This document shows, in pieces, positions 37,899 through 47,892 of a stretch of 64,000 bases of DNA (position 1 is the first letter of the stretch; each line of letters starts with the position of its first letter). The stretch lies in contig NZ_FOKA01000008.1 in the NCBI RefSeq assembly GCF_900111925.1, forward strand, positions 144,390 through 208,389, in the 5' to 3' direction. The notes beneath the pieces were generated by a model, which saw only the letters and a list, made by a program, of their open reading frames with translations, ran no database searches and had not been told where the DNA came from. The DNA comes from Cellulomonas marina. Its GTDB lineage: Bacteria; Actinomycetota; Actinomycetes; Actinomycetales; Cellulomonadaceae. The position numbers were made by a program, and so were the translations under genes.

Positions 37899-38855
37899 GT
37901 GGACGCCGAGCAGGGCGCCTGGTTCGCCGAGACGTTCGACCTCCTGGTCGCCGGGGTCGGCCAGGTGGTGCTGGGCAAGGAGCGCACCGTCCGCACGGCC
38001 CTCATGGCCATGGTCGCCGAGGGGCACCTCCTGCTGGAGGACGCCCCGGGGACCGGCAAGACGTCGCTGGCCAAGGCGCTCGCGGCGTGCGTGCAGGGCA
38101 CCCACAGCCGCATCCAGTTCACCCCGGACCTGCTGCCCTCCGACGTCACGGGCGTGAGCGTCTGGGACCAGGGCCGGGGGCGCTTCGAGTTCCACCGGGG
38201 CCCCGTCTTCGCCTCCGTCGTCCTGGCCGACGAGATCAACCGCGCGTCGCCGAAGACGCAGTCGGCGCTGCTGGAGGTCATGGAGGAGGGCAACGTCACG
38301 GTCGACGGCGTCAGCCACCCCGTCGGCACCCCGTTCATGGTCATCGCCACGCAGAACCCCGTCGAGCAGGCGGGCACGTACCGCCTGCCCGAGGCGCAGC
38401 TCGACCGGTTCCTCGTGCGCACCTCGCTCGGCTACCCCGACCGCGCCGCCACGCTGGAGATCCTCGCGGGCGCCCGCGACCGCACGGGCGACCTCGAGCC
38501 GCTGGTCACCACCGCCGCCCTGGGGGAGATGAGCGCCATCGCGGGGCGCGTCCACGTCGACACGGCGGTGCTCGACTACGTCGCGCGGCTCGTCGAGGCG
38601 ACGCGCGAGGACCCGCGCACGGTCCTGGGCGTCAGCGTGCGCGGCGCGCTGGCCCTCGTGCGGTGCGCGCGCGTCTGGGCGGCGTCGGCGGGCCGCGGGC
38701 ACGTGCTGCCCGCGGACGTGAAGGACCTCGTCGGCCCCGTGCTCGCGCACCGGCTCCTGCTGACCCCCGACGCCGAGCTCGACGGGGTCGGCGCGCACGA
38801 CGTCGTCGCCGACGTCCTCGAGCGGACCCCGGCGCCGACCGTCCGCCTGGTGTGA
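37899..38855 (+). CDS. MoxR-family AAA+ ATPase
   Basis: 318 residues. MoxR ATPases act as chaperones that mature or activate partners, often with DUF58 and transglutaminase-fold proteins, which follow here. Walker A is LEDAPGTGKTSLAKALA, Walker B and adjacent residues are VVLADEINRASPKTQSALLE, sensor 1 is VIATQNPVEQAGTYRLPEAQ, and the arginine-finger region is LDRFLVRTSLGYPD. GTG 37899 is taken because AGGAGAG lies 11 bases upstream; GTG 37890 is too close to it. Spacing to the DUF58 gene is 7 bases. ATPase identity is certain; the client is presumably one of the envelope proteins in the cluster. Confidence 0.95.
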   Translation: MDAEQGAWFAETFDLLVAGVGQVVLGKERTVRTALMAMVAEGHLLLEDAPGTGKTSLAKALAACVQGTHSRIQFTPDLLPSDVTGVSVWDQGRGRFEFHRGPVFASVVLADEINRASPKTQSALLEVMEEGNVTVDGVSHPVGTPFMVIATQNPVEQAGTYRLPEAQLDRFLVRTSLGYPDRAATLEILAGARDRTGDLEPLVTTAALGEMSAIAGRVHVDTAVLDYVARLVEATREDPRTVLGVSVRGALALVRCARVWAASAGRGHVLPADVKDLVGPVLAHRLLLTPDAELDGVGAHDVVADVLERTPAPTVRLV

Positions 38856-38862
38856 GGCGCCC

Positions 38863-40188
38863 GTGACGTCCACCGCCCCGACCGTGCGGGTGACGCCCGC
38901 GGGCGCGCTCGCGCTCGTCGTCGTGCCCGCGGCCGCGGTCGTGCACCGCGTCCTGGGCTGGGCCGAGGCGGGGGCCCTCGCGGCGGGGCTCGGCCTGGTC
39001 CTGGCCGTCGCAGCGCTCGGCGTCCTCGGGCGGGCGCCCTACGCCGTCACGCTGTCGCTGGGCGACGCGCGGGCGGTCGTCGGGGGGCGGGCCGTCGGCG
39101 CGGTGCGGGTCCGCAACCGGTCGCGCCGCCGCACCCTGCCGCATCGGCTCCGGCTGGCGGCCGGGTCCGGCCCGGGCGCGGAGCTGGCCGTGCCGGCCCT
39201 GCCGCCCGGCGAGGGCTGGGAGGAGCTGCTGGTCGTGCCGGCGCCGCGCCGCGGACGGGTCGTCGTCGGGCCGGTCGCCGCCGAGCGGGGCGAGACCCTC
39301 GGCCTCGTGCGCCGGACCGTGCGGTACGCGCCCGCCGTCGAGGTGCTCGTGCACCCGCGGACGCTGGACCTGCCGGCGGGCCGCGCCGGTCTCCTGCGGG
39401 ACCTCGAGGGCGTCGCCGACCGCGCGAGCGCCGACCTGTCCCAGTCCTTCCACGCCTTGCGCGAGTACGTCGCCGGCGACGACCGCCGCGCCATCCACTG
39501 GCGCTCGAGCGCGCGGCTGGGCACGCTCCTCGTCCGGCAGGACGAGGACGTGCGCCGCACGCGCGTCCTGCTGCTGCTCGCGGAGGACCCCGCGCTCTGG
39601 GCGGACGCCGACGAGGTCGAGACCGGCGTGTCCGTGCTCGCGTCCCTCGCGCTGCAGGCCATGGCCGAGGGCCGGGAGGTCGCCGTCCTGGCCGGCGACG
39701 AGCGCCTGCCCACGACGACCCGCACGGCCCTGCTGGACGCGTGCGCCCGGTTCGAGGCACCCGTGCCCCCCGCGGGCGACCGCCGGGACGTCGCCCCGCC
39801 GACGGCGGGAGGGGCCGACGACCCCGCGGACGCCGGCCCGCTCGACGCCGTGGCGCGCCGGGCGCGACGGCACGGCGGCGGGGCCGCGCTGGTCGTGGTC
39901 GTCACGGGCTCGACCGCGGCGCCGCACGCCCTCGTCCGGGCCGCCCACGCGGCGCCGGCGGGCGCGCGCGCCGTGGTGCTGACGTGCGGCGACGGGCAGC
40001 GCCCCGACGGGCAGCGCCCCGACGAGCAGCGCGCGGACGAGCAGCGCCCCGACGAGCAGCGCGCGGACGAGCAGCGCCCCGACGATGAGCGCCCGGCGGC
40101 CCCGACGCACGCCGTCGGGCACCGCGCGGTGCTGCGCGTCGCGGCGCTGGCCGACCTGCCGGCCGCCACCCGGGCGGGTGCGGCGTGA
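38863..40188 (+). CDS. DUF58 membrane protein
   Basis: 441 residues. Two N-terminal hydrophobic segments (ALALVVVPAAAVVHRVLG and AALAAGLGLVLAVAALGVLG) are followed by a von-Willebrand-like region with the DUF58 signature REYVAGDDRRAIHWRSSARL near residue 210. DUF58 proteins are regular partners of MoxR ATPases and may be the substrate or adaptor. Near the C-terminus, six 15-bp repeats (39991-40080) encode a DxQRP-type repeat of Asp/Gln/Arg/Pro. Start GTG 38863 follows moxR after 7 bases, and the TGA overlaps the next GTG by 4 nt. Confidence 0.9.
   Translation: MTSTAPTVRVTPAGALALVVVPAAAVVHRVLGWAEAGALAAGLGLVLAVAALGVLGRAPYAVTLSLGDARAVVGGRAVGAVRVRNRSRRRTLPHRLRLAAGSGPGAELAVPALPPGEGWEELLVVPAPRRGRVVVGPVAAERGETLGLVRRTVRYAPAVEVLVHPRTLDLPAGRAGLLRDLEGVADRASADLSQSFHALREYVAGDDRRAIHWRSSARLGTLLVRQDEDVRRTRVLLLLAEDPALWADADEVETGVSVLASLALQAMAEGREVAVLAGDERLPTTTRTALLDACARFEAPVPPAGDRRDVAPPTAGGADDPADAGPLDAVARRARRHGGGAALVVVVTGSTAAPHALVRAAHAAPAGARAVVLTCGDGQRPDGQRPDEQRADEQRPDEQRADEQRPDDERPAAPTHAVGHRAVLRVAALADLPAATRAGAA
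39991..40080 (+). repeat. Six 15-bp tandem repeats in the DUF58 gene
   Basis: Units of the form GACGAGCAGCGCCCC or GACGAGCAGCGCGCG run without gaps for 90 bases, in frame. Confidence 0.9.
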
Positions 40189-42662
40189 GCGCCGCGCCCC
40201 CGGTGCGGGAGCCGGTCGTGGTGGCCGCCCCGTCGACCGCCCCGTCGACCGCCTTCTCGACCGCCCCGTCGACCGGTTCAGGGGGACCGGCACGACGGGC
40301 GGCGGTCGTCGACCTCGTCGCCGGGCTCGCGGCGCTGGGCGTCGCGCTGGCGCCGCTCGTCGCGCTGCACGGCGGCACGGTGGCGGTGCCGGCGCTCGTC
40401 GGGGGCCTCGCAGCCGGCGCCGGCGTCGCGGCCCTGGCGGCGGCGCGGCGATGGTCCGCACCGGCCACGCTGCTGGCGGTGCTCGTCGTCCACCTGCTGG
40501 CCGGCGGCGCGCTCGCGGCGCCCGGCACGACGGTGGCCGGCGTCGTGCCGACCGCGGCGACCCTGCGCGCCCTCGGTCCCGGCGTCGTGGACGCCCCGCA
40601 CGCGCTGCTCACGCTCACCCCCCCGATCGGCGGGGACGGGGAGGTGCTGCTCACCGCCTGGGTGCTCGCGCTCCTCGGCGCGGCGGCCGTGGCGTCCGGG
40701 GCGCTGCGGTCGTCGGCCCGCGGCCTCGCACGGGCGGCCGTCGTGCTCGTCCCGCCGCTCGTGGCGGCCGCCGTCGCCCTGCTCGGCACGGCGACCCCCG
40801 CGCCGGCGCCGGCGGTGACGGGCGCCGCGCTCGCGGGGCTGCTCGTCGCCGGTGCCGTGCTCCGGCGGCTCCCACGGGCGGGCGCGGCCGCGACCGCGCG
40901 CACCGCCCTCGTCGGCGCCCTGGCCGTCGGCCTCGCCGTCGGCGGCGGCGTCGCCGCGGGCGCGGGCGGCGCGGCGGGGGGCGCGCGCTTCGTCCTGCGC
41001 GAGCACGTGGTGCCCCCCTTCGAGCTGCGGGACCGGCCGAGCCCGCTGTCCTCGTTCCGCGCCCTCGTCGCCCGGGACGACGAGGTGCTGCTGCGCGCCA
41101 CCGGGCTCGTTCCCGGCGCACGCGTCCGGCTGGCGACCCTCGACCGCTACGACGGGACGGTCTGGGGCGTCGCGGGCGGATCGGGCACGGGAGGGTCCGG
41201 GGTGCTGCGGCGCGTGGCGTCCGGGACCCCTCTCCCGCCGCGCGCGACGGGCCTCGCCCCGACGCGCGGTGCAGGGACGCGCGAGGTGACCGTGCGTCTG
41301 GAGGCCGCGGGGCTGCGCGGGGTCTGGCTCCCGACGGTCGGCCGGACGACCCAGGTGACGGCGGGGGCCGGTGTCGAGGCGACCGACCTGCGCTGGGACG
41401 ACGCCACCGGCACCGCGGTCGACGCCGGCGGCCTGGCCGCGGGCGACGCCTGGACCGTCCGCGCGCTGGTGGACCCGGTGCCCGCGGACGCCCTGGTCGG
41501 GGACGCGCCGCCCGCCGACGTGCCGCTGCCCGACGTCACCGGCGTCCCCGAGGCCGTGGGCGCCCGCGCCCAGGAGGTCGCGCGCGGGGCCGGTGCCCCC
41601 GTGCAGGTCGCTCGCGCGCTGTCCGCCTGGCTCACCGACGAGGGCTGGTTCAGCCACGGGCTCGTCGCCACCGGCGACCACCCGTCGGCGCCCGGCCACG
41701 GTGCGGCCCGGCTCACCGAGCTCGTCGGGGGCGACCTCATGGTGGGCGACGACGAGCAGTACGCCGCCGTCCTCGCGCTCATGGCGCGGCGCGTGGGGCT
41801 GCCGAGCCGCGTCGTCGTCGGGTTCGCGCCCACGGACGAGCAGCTCGCCGCCGGCACGGTCGCCCTGCGCGGCTCCGACGTCCACGCGTGGGTCGAGGTC
41901 GCGCTCGCGGGCTGGGGCTGGGTGCCCTTCGACCCCACCCCGCCGCGCGAGCGCACCCCGCAGGAGGACCGCACGAGCGCGCCCGACGACGCCCAGCCGC
42001 AGGTGCGCCAGCCCCCGCCCGCCGAGCCCGAGGCGCAGGCACCGCCGGAGGAGGACACCGAGCAGCCGCGCACGGGGCGCCGGGACGTCCCCGCGCCGGA
42101 GGGCAGGTCGTGGCGCGCGGTCGCGGCCGTCGTCGGCGTCGTCGGCGGGCCCGCGCTGCTCCTGCTGGGCCCGCCGCTGGCCGTGGTCGCGCTCAAGGCG
42201 TGGCGACGACGACGCCGTCGGCGCGGGCCCGACACCGTCCGGCGCGTCGCGGACGGGTGGCAGGAGCTGCTCGACCGGGCGCGCGACCTCGGGCACCTGC
42301 CGACGCCCTCCGCCACGCGCGAGGAGGCGGCCGAGGCGCTCGTCGCCGCCGTGCTGGCGCGCCGCGGGCGTCGCGCCGGACGGGCCGATGCGCCGTCCGC
42401 CGCCGCGCGGCTGCACGCCTCCGCCCGTGGCCTGGCGCGCAGCGCCGACGCCCACGTCTTCGCCCCCGGCCGCCCGACGCCCGCCGAGGCGGACGCCGTG
42501 TGGGCCGAGACCGACGGCGCCCTCGCCGCGCTCGACGCGGTCCTGCCCCCGCTGCGACGCCTGCGCGCCCGCGCCGCCGTCGCGTCCCTGCGTCGCACCC
42601 GGCCGGTGCGCCCGCGGTCCCTCGTCCGACGTCCCGCCGTCCTGCCTGGAGCCCTGCGATGA
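40185..42662 (+). CDS. TgpA-like membrane protein with transglutaminase fold lacking the catalytic Cys
   Basis: 825 residues. About six membrane helices occupy residues 30-270 (LVAGLAALGVALAPLVALHG, ATLLAVLVVHLLAGGALAAP and others). A transglutaminase-type core lies at about 450-590, followed by a Pro/Glu linker, another helix (VAAVVGVVGGPALLLLGPPL) and a cytoplasmic basic tail. The His (SDVHAWVEVAL) and Asp (WVPFDPTP) of the triad are present. The Cys position reads VGDDEQYAAVLALMARRVG, with Asp where active enzymes have CEQ or CEY, so peptide-bond chemistry is unlikely. A structural or scaffold role beside MoxR and DUF58 is inferred. GTG 40185 overlaps DUF58; the ATG of the next gene overlaps its stop. 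Confidence 0.9.
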   Translation: MSAAPPVREPVVVAAPSTAPSTAFSTAPSTGSGGPARRAAVVDLVAGLAALGVALAPLVALHGGTVAVPALVGGLAAGAGVAALAAARRWSAPATLLAVLVVHLLAGGALAAPGTTVAGVVPTAATLRALGPGVVDAPHALLTLTPPIGGDGEVLLTAWVLALLGAAAVASGALRSSARGLARAAVVLVPPLVAAAVALLGTATPAPAPAVTGAALAGLLVAGAVLRRLPRAGAAATARTALVGALAVGLAVGGGVAAGAGGAAGGARFVLREHVVPPFELRDRPSPLSSFRALVARDDEVLLRATGLVPGARVRLATLDRYDGTVWGVAGGSGTGGSGVLRRVASGTPLPPRATGLAPTRGAGTREVTVRLEAAGLRGVWLPTVGRTTQVTAGAGVEATDLRWDDATGTAVDAGGLAAGDAWTVRALVDPVPADALVGDAPPADVPLPDVTGVPEAVGARAQEVARGAGAPVQVARALSAWLTDEGWFSHGLVATGDHPSAPGHGAARLTELVGGDLMVGDDEQYAAVLALMARRVGLPSRVVVGFAPTDEQLAAGTVALRGSDVHAWVEVALAGWGWVPFDPTPPRERTPQEDRTSAPDDAQPQVRQPPPAEPEAQAPPEEDTEQPRTGRRDVPAPEGRSWRAVAAVVGVVGGPALLLLGPPLAVVALKAWRRRRRRRGPDTVRRVADGWQELLDRARDLGHLPTPSATREEAAEALVAAVLARRGRRAGRADAPSAAARLHASARGLARSADAHVFAPGRPTPAEADAVWAETDGALAALDAVLPPLRRLRARAAVASLRRTRPVRPRSLVRRPAVLPGALR

Positions 42663-43903
42663 CCACCACGGTCGAGCCCCGCCCGTCCTCGTCCGCCGCC
42701 GTGCGCGCCGGCGCCTCCGCCGGTGCCTCCGCCGCCGCACCCGCCTCCGCCGCCGCCTCCGCGGCCGAGTCGTTCGCGCCGGATGCGGTAGCGGCCGAGG
42801 TGGTCCCGCCCGACGCGGTCGCGCCCGTCCCGATGCCCGTCCCGGTGCCCGTCCCGATGCCCGTCTCGGTGCCCGTCCCGGTGCCCGTCCTCGCGCCCAC
42901 CCGTGGCCTGCGCCGGTGGCGCCTGGCGCTGGCCGAGCGGCGCCGCCGGCGGGAGGACGACGCGGCCTGGATCCGGCGCGCCGCGGGGGTGGACGAGCCC
43001 GGCGCCCGCCCCCGGCCCTCCTGGCCGGCACGGGTCGACGGCCCGACGGGCGTCACCACGGCAGCGGCGTCGTCGGGCGGCCCCGGGCCCGTCCCGGGCG
43101 GGGCCGACCCGGTCGTGCCCGACGCGTGGTGGGAGGCCGTCGCCGAGCGGGAGCTGCCCGCGCGCGCCGCCCGCCCGCTGCGTCCCGCGCGCCCCGCCCG
43201 TGCGTCCGACGAGGTCGAGGCCGCGCTGACCCGGCTGCTCGTCCTGCCCCCGGACCTCGGCGGCGGCGCGGGAGCCCCCGACGGGCACCCCTGGGCCGGC
43301 GGTGCCCCCGACGGCCCGACCCTCCCCGAGGTGCTCGGCGGGCCCGCGACCGGCGCCCGCATCACGTTCCCGCACGTGCCGTCCGGTCCGGTCCGCGCGG
43401 TGCCGGCGTCGTCCGTGCGGGACTCGTCGGGCGCGCCGTCGGTGCGGTCGGTGCCGTCGTCGGCCCCGGACGCCGACCTCGAGGCGCTCGGCCCGGTCGC
43501 GCTCACCGTGCGCCGGCCGGCCCCGTCGTCGGCCCCGCAGGTCCCGCCGGTCGACGGCTCGGGGAGCGCGTCGCCGGCCGCCCGGCTCGTCACCGCCGAC
43601 GGGCGGCAGGTCGTCGTCGGCGGCACGACGCTCGTCGGGCGGCGGCCCGTCCTCCGTGACGGGGTGGAGGTGCTCTGCCTCCTCGACCCGGCGCGGGCGG
43701 TGTCCAAGACGCACCTGCAGCTCGCGGTCGACCCCGGCGGCCTGTGGCTGACGGACTGCGGCTCGACGAACGGCACCCTCGTCGAGCTCGCGGCCGGCGG
43801 CCGGGTGCAGGCCGTGCCGGGCGTGCGCGTGCGCCTGCACGTCGGCGACGAGGTGCGGCTGGGGGACCAGCGCCTGCGCGTGGACGCGGTGCCCGTGGCG
43901 TGA
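42659..43903 (+). CDS. Second FHA-domain protein
   Basis: 414 residues; last gene of the cluster. The C-terminal FHA (about 310-414) has TTLVGRRPVL, ARAVSKTHLQLAVDPGGLWL and DCGSTNGTLVELA, with phosphothreonine-binding Arg, Ser and Asn in place. Before it lies about 300 residues of disordered Ala/Pro/Val-rich sequence, including a Pro-Val-Pro-Met repeat (bases 42829-42895) and a basic helix RWRLALAERRRRREDDAAWI near 95. ATG 42659 overlaps the upstream stop (ATGA). Having FHA proteins at both ends suggests the kinase output is read at two points. It is followed by a 142-base gap before the leu leader. Confidence 0.88.
   Translation: MTTTVEPRPSSSAAVRAGASAGASAAAPASAAASAAESFAPDAVAAEVVPPDAVAPVPMPVPVPVPMPVSVPVPVPVLAPTRGLRRWRLALAERRRRREDDAAWIRRAAGVDEPGARPRPSWPARVDGPTGVTTAAASSGGPGPVPGGADPVVPDAWWEAVAERELPARAARPLRPARPARASDEVEAALTRLLVLPPDLGGGAGAPDGHPWAGGAPDGPTLPEVLGGPATGARITFPHVPSGPVRAVPASSVRDSSGAPSVRSVPSSAPDADLEALGPVALTVRRPAPSSAPQVPPVDGSGSASPAARLVTADGRQVVVGGTTLVGRRPVLRDGVEVLCLLDPARAVSKTHLQLAVDPGGLWLTDCGSTNGTLVELAAGGRVQAVPGVRVRLHVGDEVRLGDQRLRVDAVPVA
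42829..42895 (+). repeat. 12-bp tandem repeats encoding PVPM/PVPV
   Basis: CCCGTCCCGATG and CCCGTCCCGGTG units alternate within the second FHA gene and encode a proline-rich linker. Confidence 0.8.
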
Positions 43904-43948
43904 CCACCGGCGACGGCGGTGCGATCACGGCGTGCACCACGGCGAGCG

Positions 43949-44013
43949 ACCACGACGTGCGACCACGGGCGCACGGACACGGGCGCACGACCACGACGTG
44001 AGGTCGACGTCAC
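43949..44013 (+). promoter_or_regulatory. Direct repeat and imperfect palindrome before the leu leader
   Basis: CGACCACGACGTG occurs at 43949-43961 and again ending at 44000. GTGAGGTCGACGTCAC (43998-44013) is a near-palindrome with one mismatched pair. It overlaps the expected -35 region of the leader promoter, so it may be an operator. Confidence 0.35.
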
Positions 44014-44032
44014 CGGTGCGGCGGACGGGCGG

Positions 44033-44038
44033 TAGGGT
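44033..44038 (+). promoter_or_regulatory. -10-like TAGGGT for the leaderless leu leader
   Basis: Hexamer ends 7 nt before the ATG of the leader peptide, giving an mRNA that would begin at or near that ATG. Confidence 0.6.
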
Positions 44039-44045
44039 CGCCCCC

Positions 44046-46011
<1,966 letters not shown>

Positions 46012-46012
46012 C

Positions 46013-46031
46013 CCGGCGGCGGCGCCGCCGG
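46013..46031 (+). terminator. Hairpin after leuA
   Basis: 8-bp perfect stem (46013-46020 with 46024-46031) and a 3-nt loop, beginning 2 bases after the leuA stop. Confidence 0.5.
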
Positions 46032-46125
46032 CGTCGTCGGACCCCGGCCGGACCCGAGCCGTCCGTCCCGGAGGTCGGACGACCCGCCGGGCCGCGCTCA
46101 CCGCACGCCCGGCCCGACGGGCAGG

Positions 46126-46131
46126 TACGGT
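46126..46131 (+). promoter_or_regulatory. -10-like TACGGT upstream of the TPR-GGDEF gene
   Basis: Hexamer in the 238-base gap after leuA. It would give a leader of about 110 nt before GTG 46250. No recognisable riboswitch was found in that leader. Confidence 0.45.
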
Positions 46132-46249
46132 GCAAGCCGTCGGCGCGAGACGGTGCGCGGAACGGCTCCCGAGCGGGCCTCGCCGTCCGATCGTGGAGGG
46201 GACGGACCGGGGCCGATGCCGACAGCCCCCGGCCCGGTGAGGAGACCTG

Positions 46250-47824
46250 GTGGAGCGCCTGCCCGTCCGCGTGGGCGAGTTCGGCGTGCTCGACGCCCTC
46301 ACCGACGTGGCGCACGCGGAGTTCGCCAACGGGGACCCGCGGCGGGCCGCCGAGCTCGCGGCGGCCGGGGTCGCGGTGGCCGACGCCATGGGCGACACGG
46401 CGTCCGCGCGGTACTTCCTCTTCACGGGCGGCCGGGCGCTGTTCGCCCTCGGCCACCCGGACGTGGCGCTGCAGTGGGCGGAGGAGCTCGAGCGGCGCAC
46501 GGTCGACGACGACGAGCCCTACTGGCGCGCGAAGGCCGTCATCCTGCGCGCGCTGTCCATCCGTCGCGAGGGCCGGTACCACGAGGTCCTGGAGCTCATC
46601 GCCAAGGCGTGGGTGCTCGTCGGCACGCCCGACGGCACCCGGTACAACCAGGTCTCCGCCGCCGTGCTGCTGTCGGAGGCCCTGCGCACCGTGGAGCTGT
46701 ACGAGCAGGCCGACGCGGTCATGTGGCAGGTGGCGCCGCTCATCGGGCACGGCGCCGTCCCCGGGGTCCTGGTCGAGGGCCTGCGCACCCTCTCGGAGTG
46801 GGCCGCCGGCCTGCAGCTGCTCGGGCGCCCCGAGGGCGCGCACCGGGTCGTGGAGACCATGGCGTCGCGGGCGCTGCTGCTGCTGCGGCTGACCGAGCAC
46901 ACGCAGGACTCCGGCCCCCGGCTGTTCGCGCACGTCGGGCTCGCGTACGCCGAGCTCAGCGCGGGGGAGCCCGAGATGGCCCTGCGGCACGTGGAGAGCG
47001 TGCAGGCCGAGGTGGAGCAGCGCCGTGGGCGGCCCGAGTGGTTCGTCGGCACCGCGACGCGCGCCGTCGCCCTGCTGGAGCTCGGCCGGCTCGACGAGGC
47101 CGAGCACCACCTGCGCGCGCTGCGGTCGGCGGCGGAGACCGGGCTGCGCGACGTGTGGTCGACGATGGCCGACGACGCGCTGCTGACCCTCGCGGTCCGC
47201 CGGCACGGGGACCACCCGGCGCTGGAGCACGCGTCGCGCATGTTCCGCCGCGCCCAGGAGCTGCTGTGGGCGGAGCGGTCGGAGCGCTTCGCCGCCATGC
47301 TCGCCCAGGTGCAGATCCACGAGCTGCAGGTGGAGTCGCGTCGCGTGGCCGAGCTCTCGGTCCTCGACGGGCTCACCGGCGTCGGCAACCGGCGGGCCAT
47401 CCAGGGCTTCCTCGACCACGCGCAGGGGTCCGTCGGTGCGCTGTTCATCGACGTCGACAACTTCAAGGAGGTCAACGACACCTTCTCCTACCTCGTGGGC
47501 GACGAGGTGCTGGTGCGGATCGCCGACGAGCTGCGGGCCTTCGTGCGCCCCGGGGACCTCGTGGCGCGCTACGGGGGCGACGAGTTCGTCGTCCTCTTCG
47601 ACCCCTGGCCGGCGGATTCGCCGGACCTCGACGCCCGGGCCGCCGAGCTCGTGGCCCGGGTGCGAGGTCTGGCGTGGGACCAGGTCCACCCGGGGCTGCA
47701 CGTGACGATCTCCGTCGGCGCGGCCATCACCGCGGACTCCGCCACCCTGCTGGGCGAGCTGAGCCACGCGGTCCTCGACGCCAAGCGTGCCGGCCGCGAC
47801 ACGCGCGTCACGCGTCGGTCCTGA
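46250..47824 (+). CDS. TPR-GGDEF diguanylate cyclase
   Basis: 524 residues. Residues 1-350 form an Ala/Leu/Glu-rich helical array of TPR-like repeats; 365-524 are a GGDEF domain that should make cyclic-di-GMP from two GTP. Motifs: SVLDGLTGVGNRRAIQGF, GALFIDVDNFKEVNDTFSYL and LVARYGGDEFVVLFDP. An inhibitory RxxD site (RPGD) lies exactly five residues before GGDEF, so product inhibition is expected. No membrane helix is present, so it is cytoplasmic and perhaps regulated by a protein bound to the TPRs. GTG 46250 follows GAGGAGA. recO follows after 64 bases with its own promoter-like element. Confidence 0.9.
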   Translation: MERLPVRVGEFGVLDALTDVAHAEFANGDPRRAAELAAAGVAVADAMGDTASARYFLFTGGRALFALGHPDVALQWAEELERRTVDDDEPYWRAKAVILRALSIRREGRYHEVLELIAKAWVLVGTPDGTRYNQVSAAVLLSEALRTVELYEQADAVMWQVAPLIGHGAVPGVLVEGLRTLSEWAAGLQLLGRPEGAHRVVETMASRALLLLRLTEHTQDSGPRLFAHVGLAYAELSAGEPEMALRHVESVQAEVEQRRGRPEWFVGTATRAVALLELGRLDEAEHHLRALRSAAETGLRDVWSTMADDALLTLAVRRHGDHPALEHASRMFRRAQELLWAERSERFAAMLAQVQIHELQVESRRVAELSVLDGLTGVGNRRAIQGFLDHAQGSVGALFIDVDNFKEVNDTFSYLVGDEVLVRIADELRAFVRPGDLVARYGGDEFVVLFDPWPADSPDLDARAAELVARVRGLAWDQVHPGLHVTISVGAAITADSATLLGELSHAVLDAKRAGRDTRVTRRS

Positions 47825-47865
47825 GCGCCGCGCGGGCAGGGCCCGCCGTGCACGGCGTGCCGGGG

Positions 47866-47892
47866 GATGATGGGCCGGTGATGCGCGCATGA
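47866..47892 (+). other. -10-like GATGAT and four-codon mini-ORF overlapping recO start
   Basis: GATGAT (47866-47871) is 6 nt before GTG 47878. From that GTG the frame reads GTG ATG CGC GCA TGA (47878-47892), and its last four bases ATGA contain the recO ATG at 47889. If the mRNA is leaderless, ribosomes would translate four codons and restart at recO. Confidence 0.4.

Noticed and set aside
30174..38873. A nearly 2900-codon open frame on the minus strand through the kinase cluster
   Set aside because: It is exactly antisense to the kinase, giant protein and MoxR genes. The plus strand carries all recognisable motifs, overlaps and ribosome sites.
46132..46249. c-di-GMP riboswitch in front of the TPR-GGDEF gene
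   Set aside because: No GEMM-type core could be recognised; the leader shows only GC-rich sequence.
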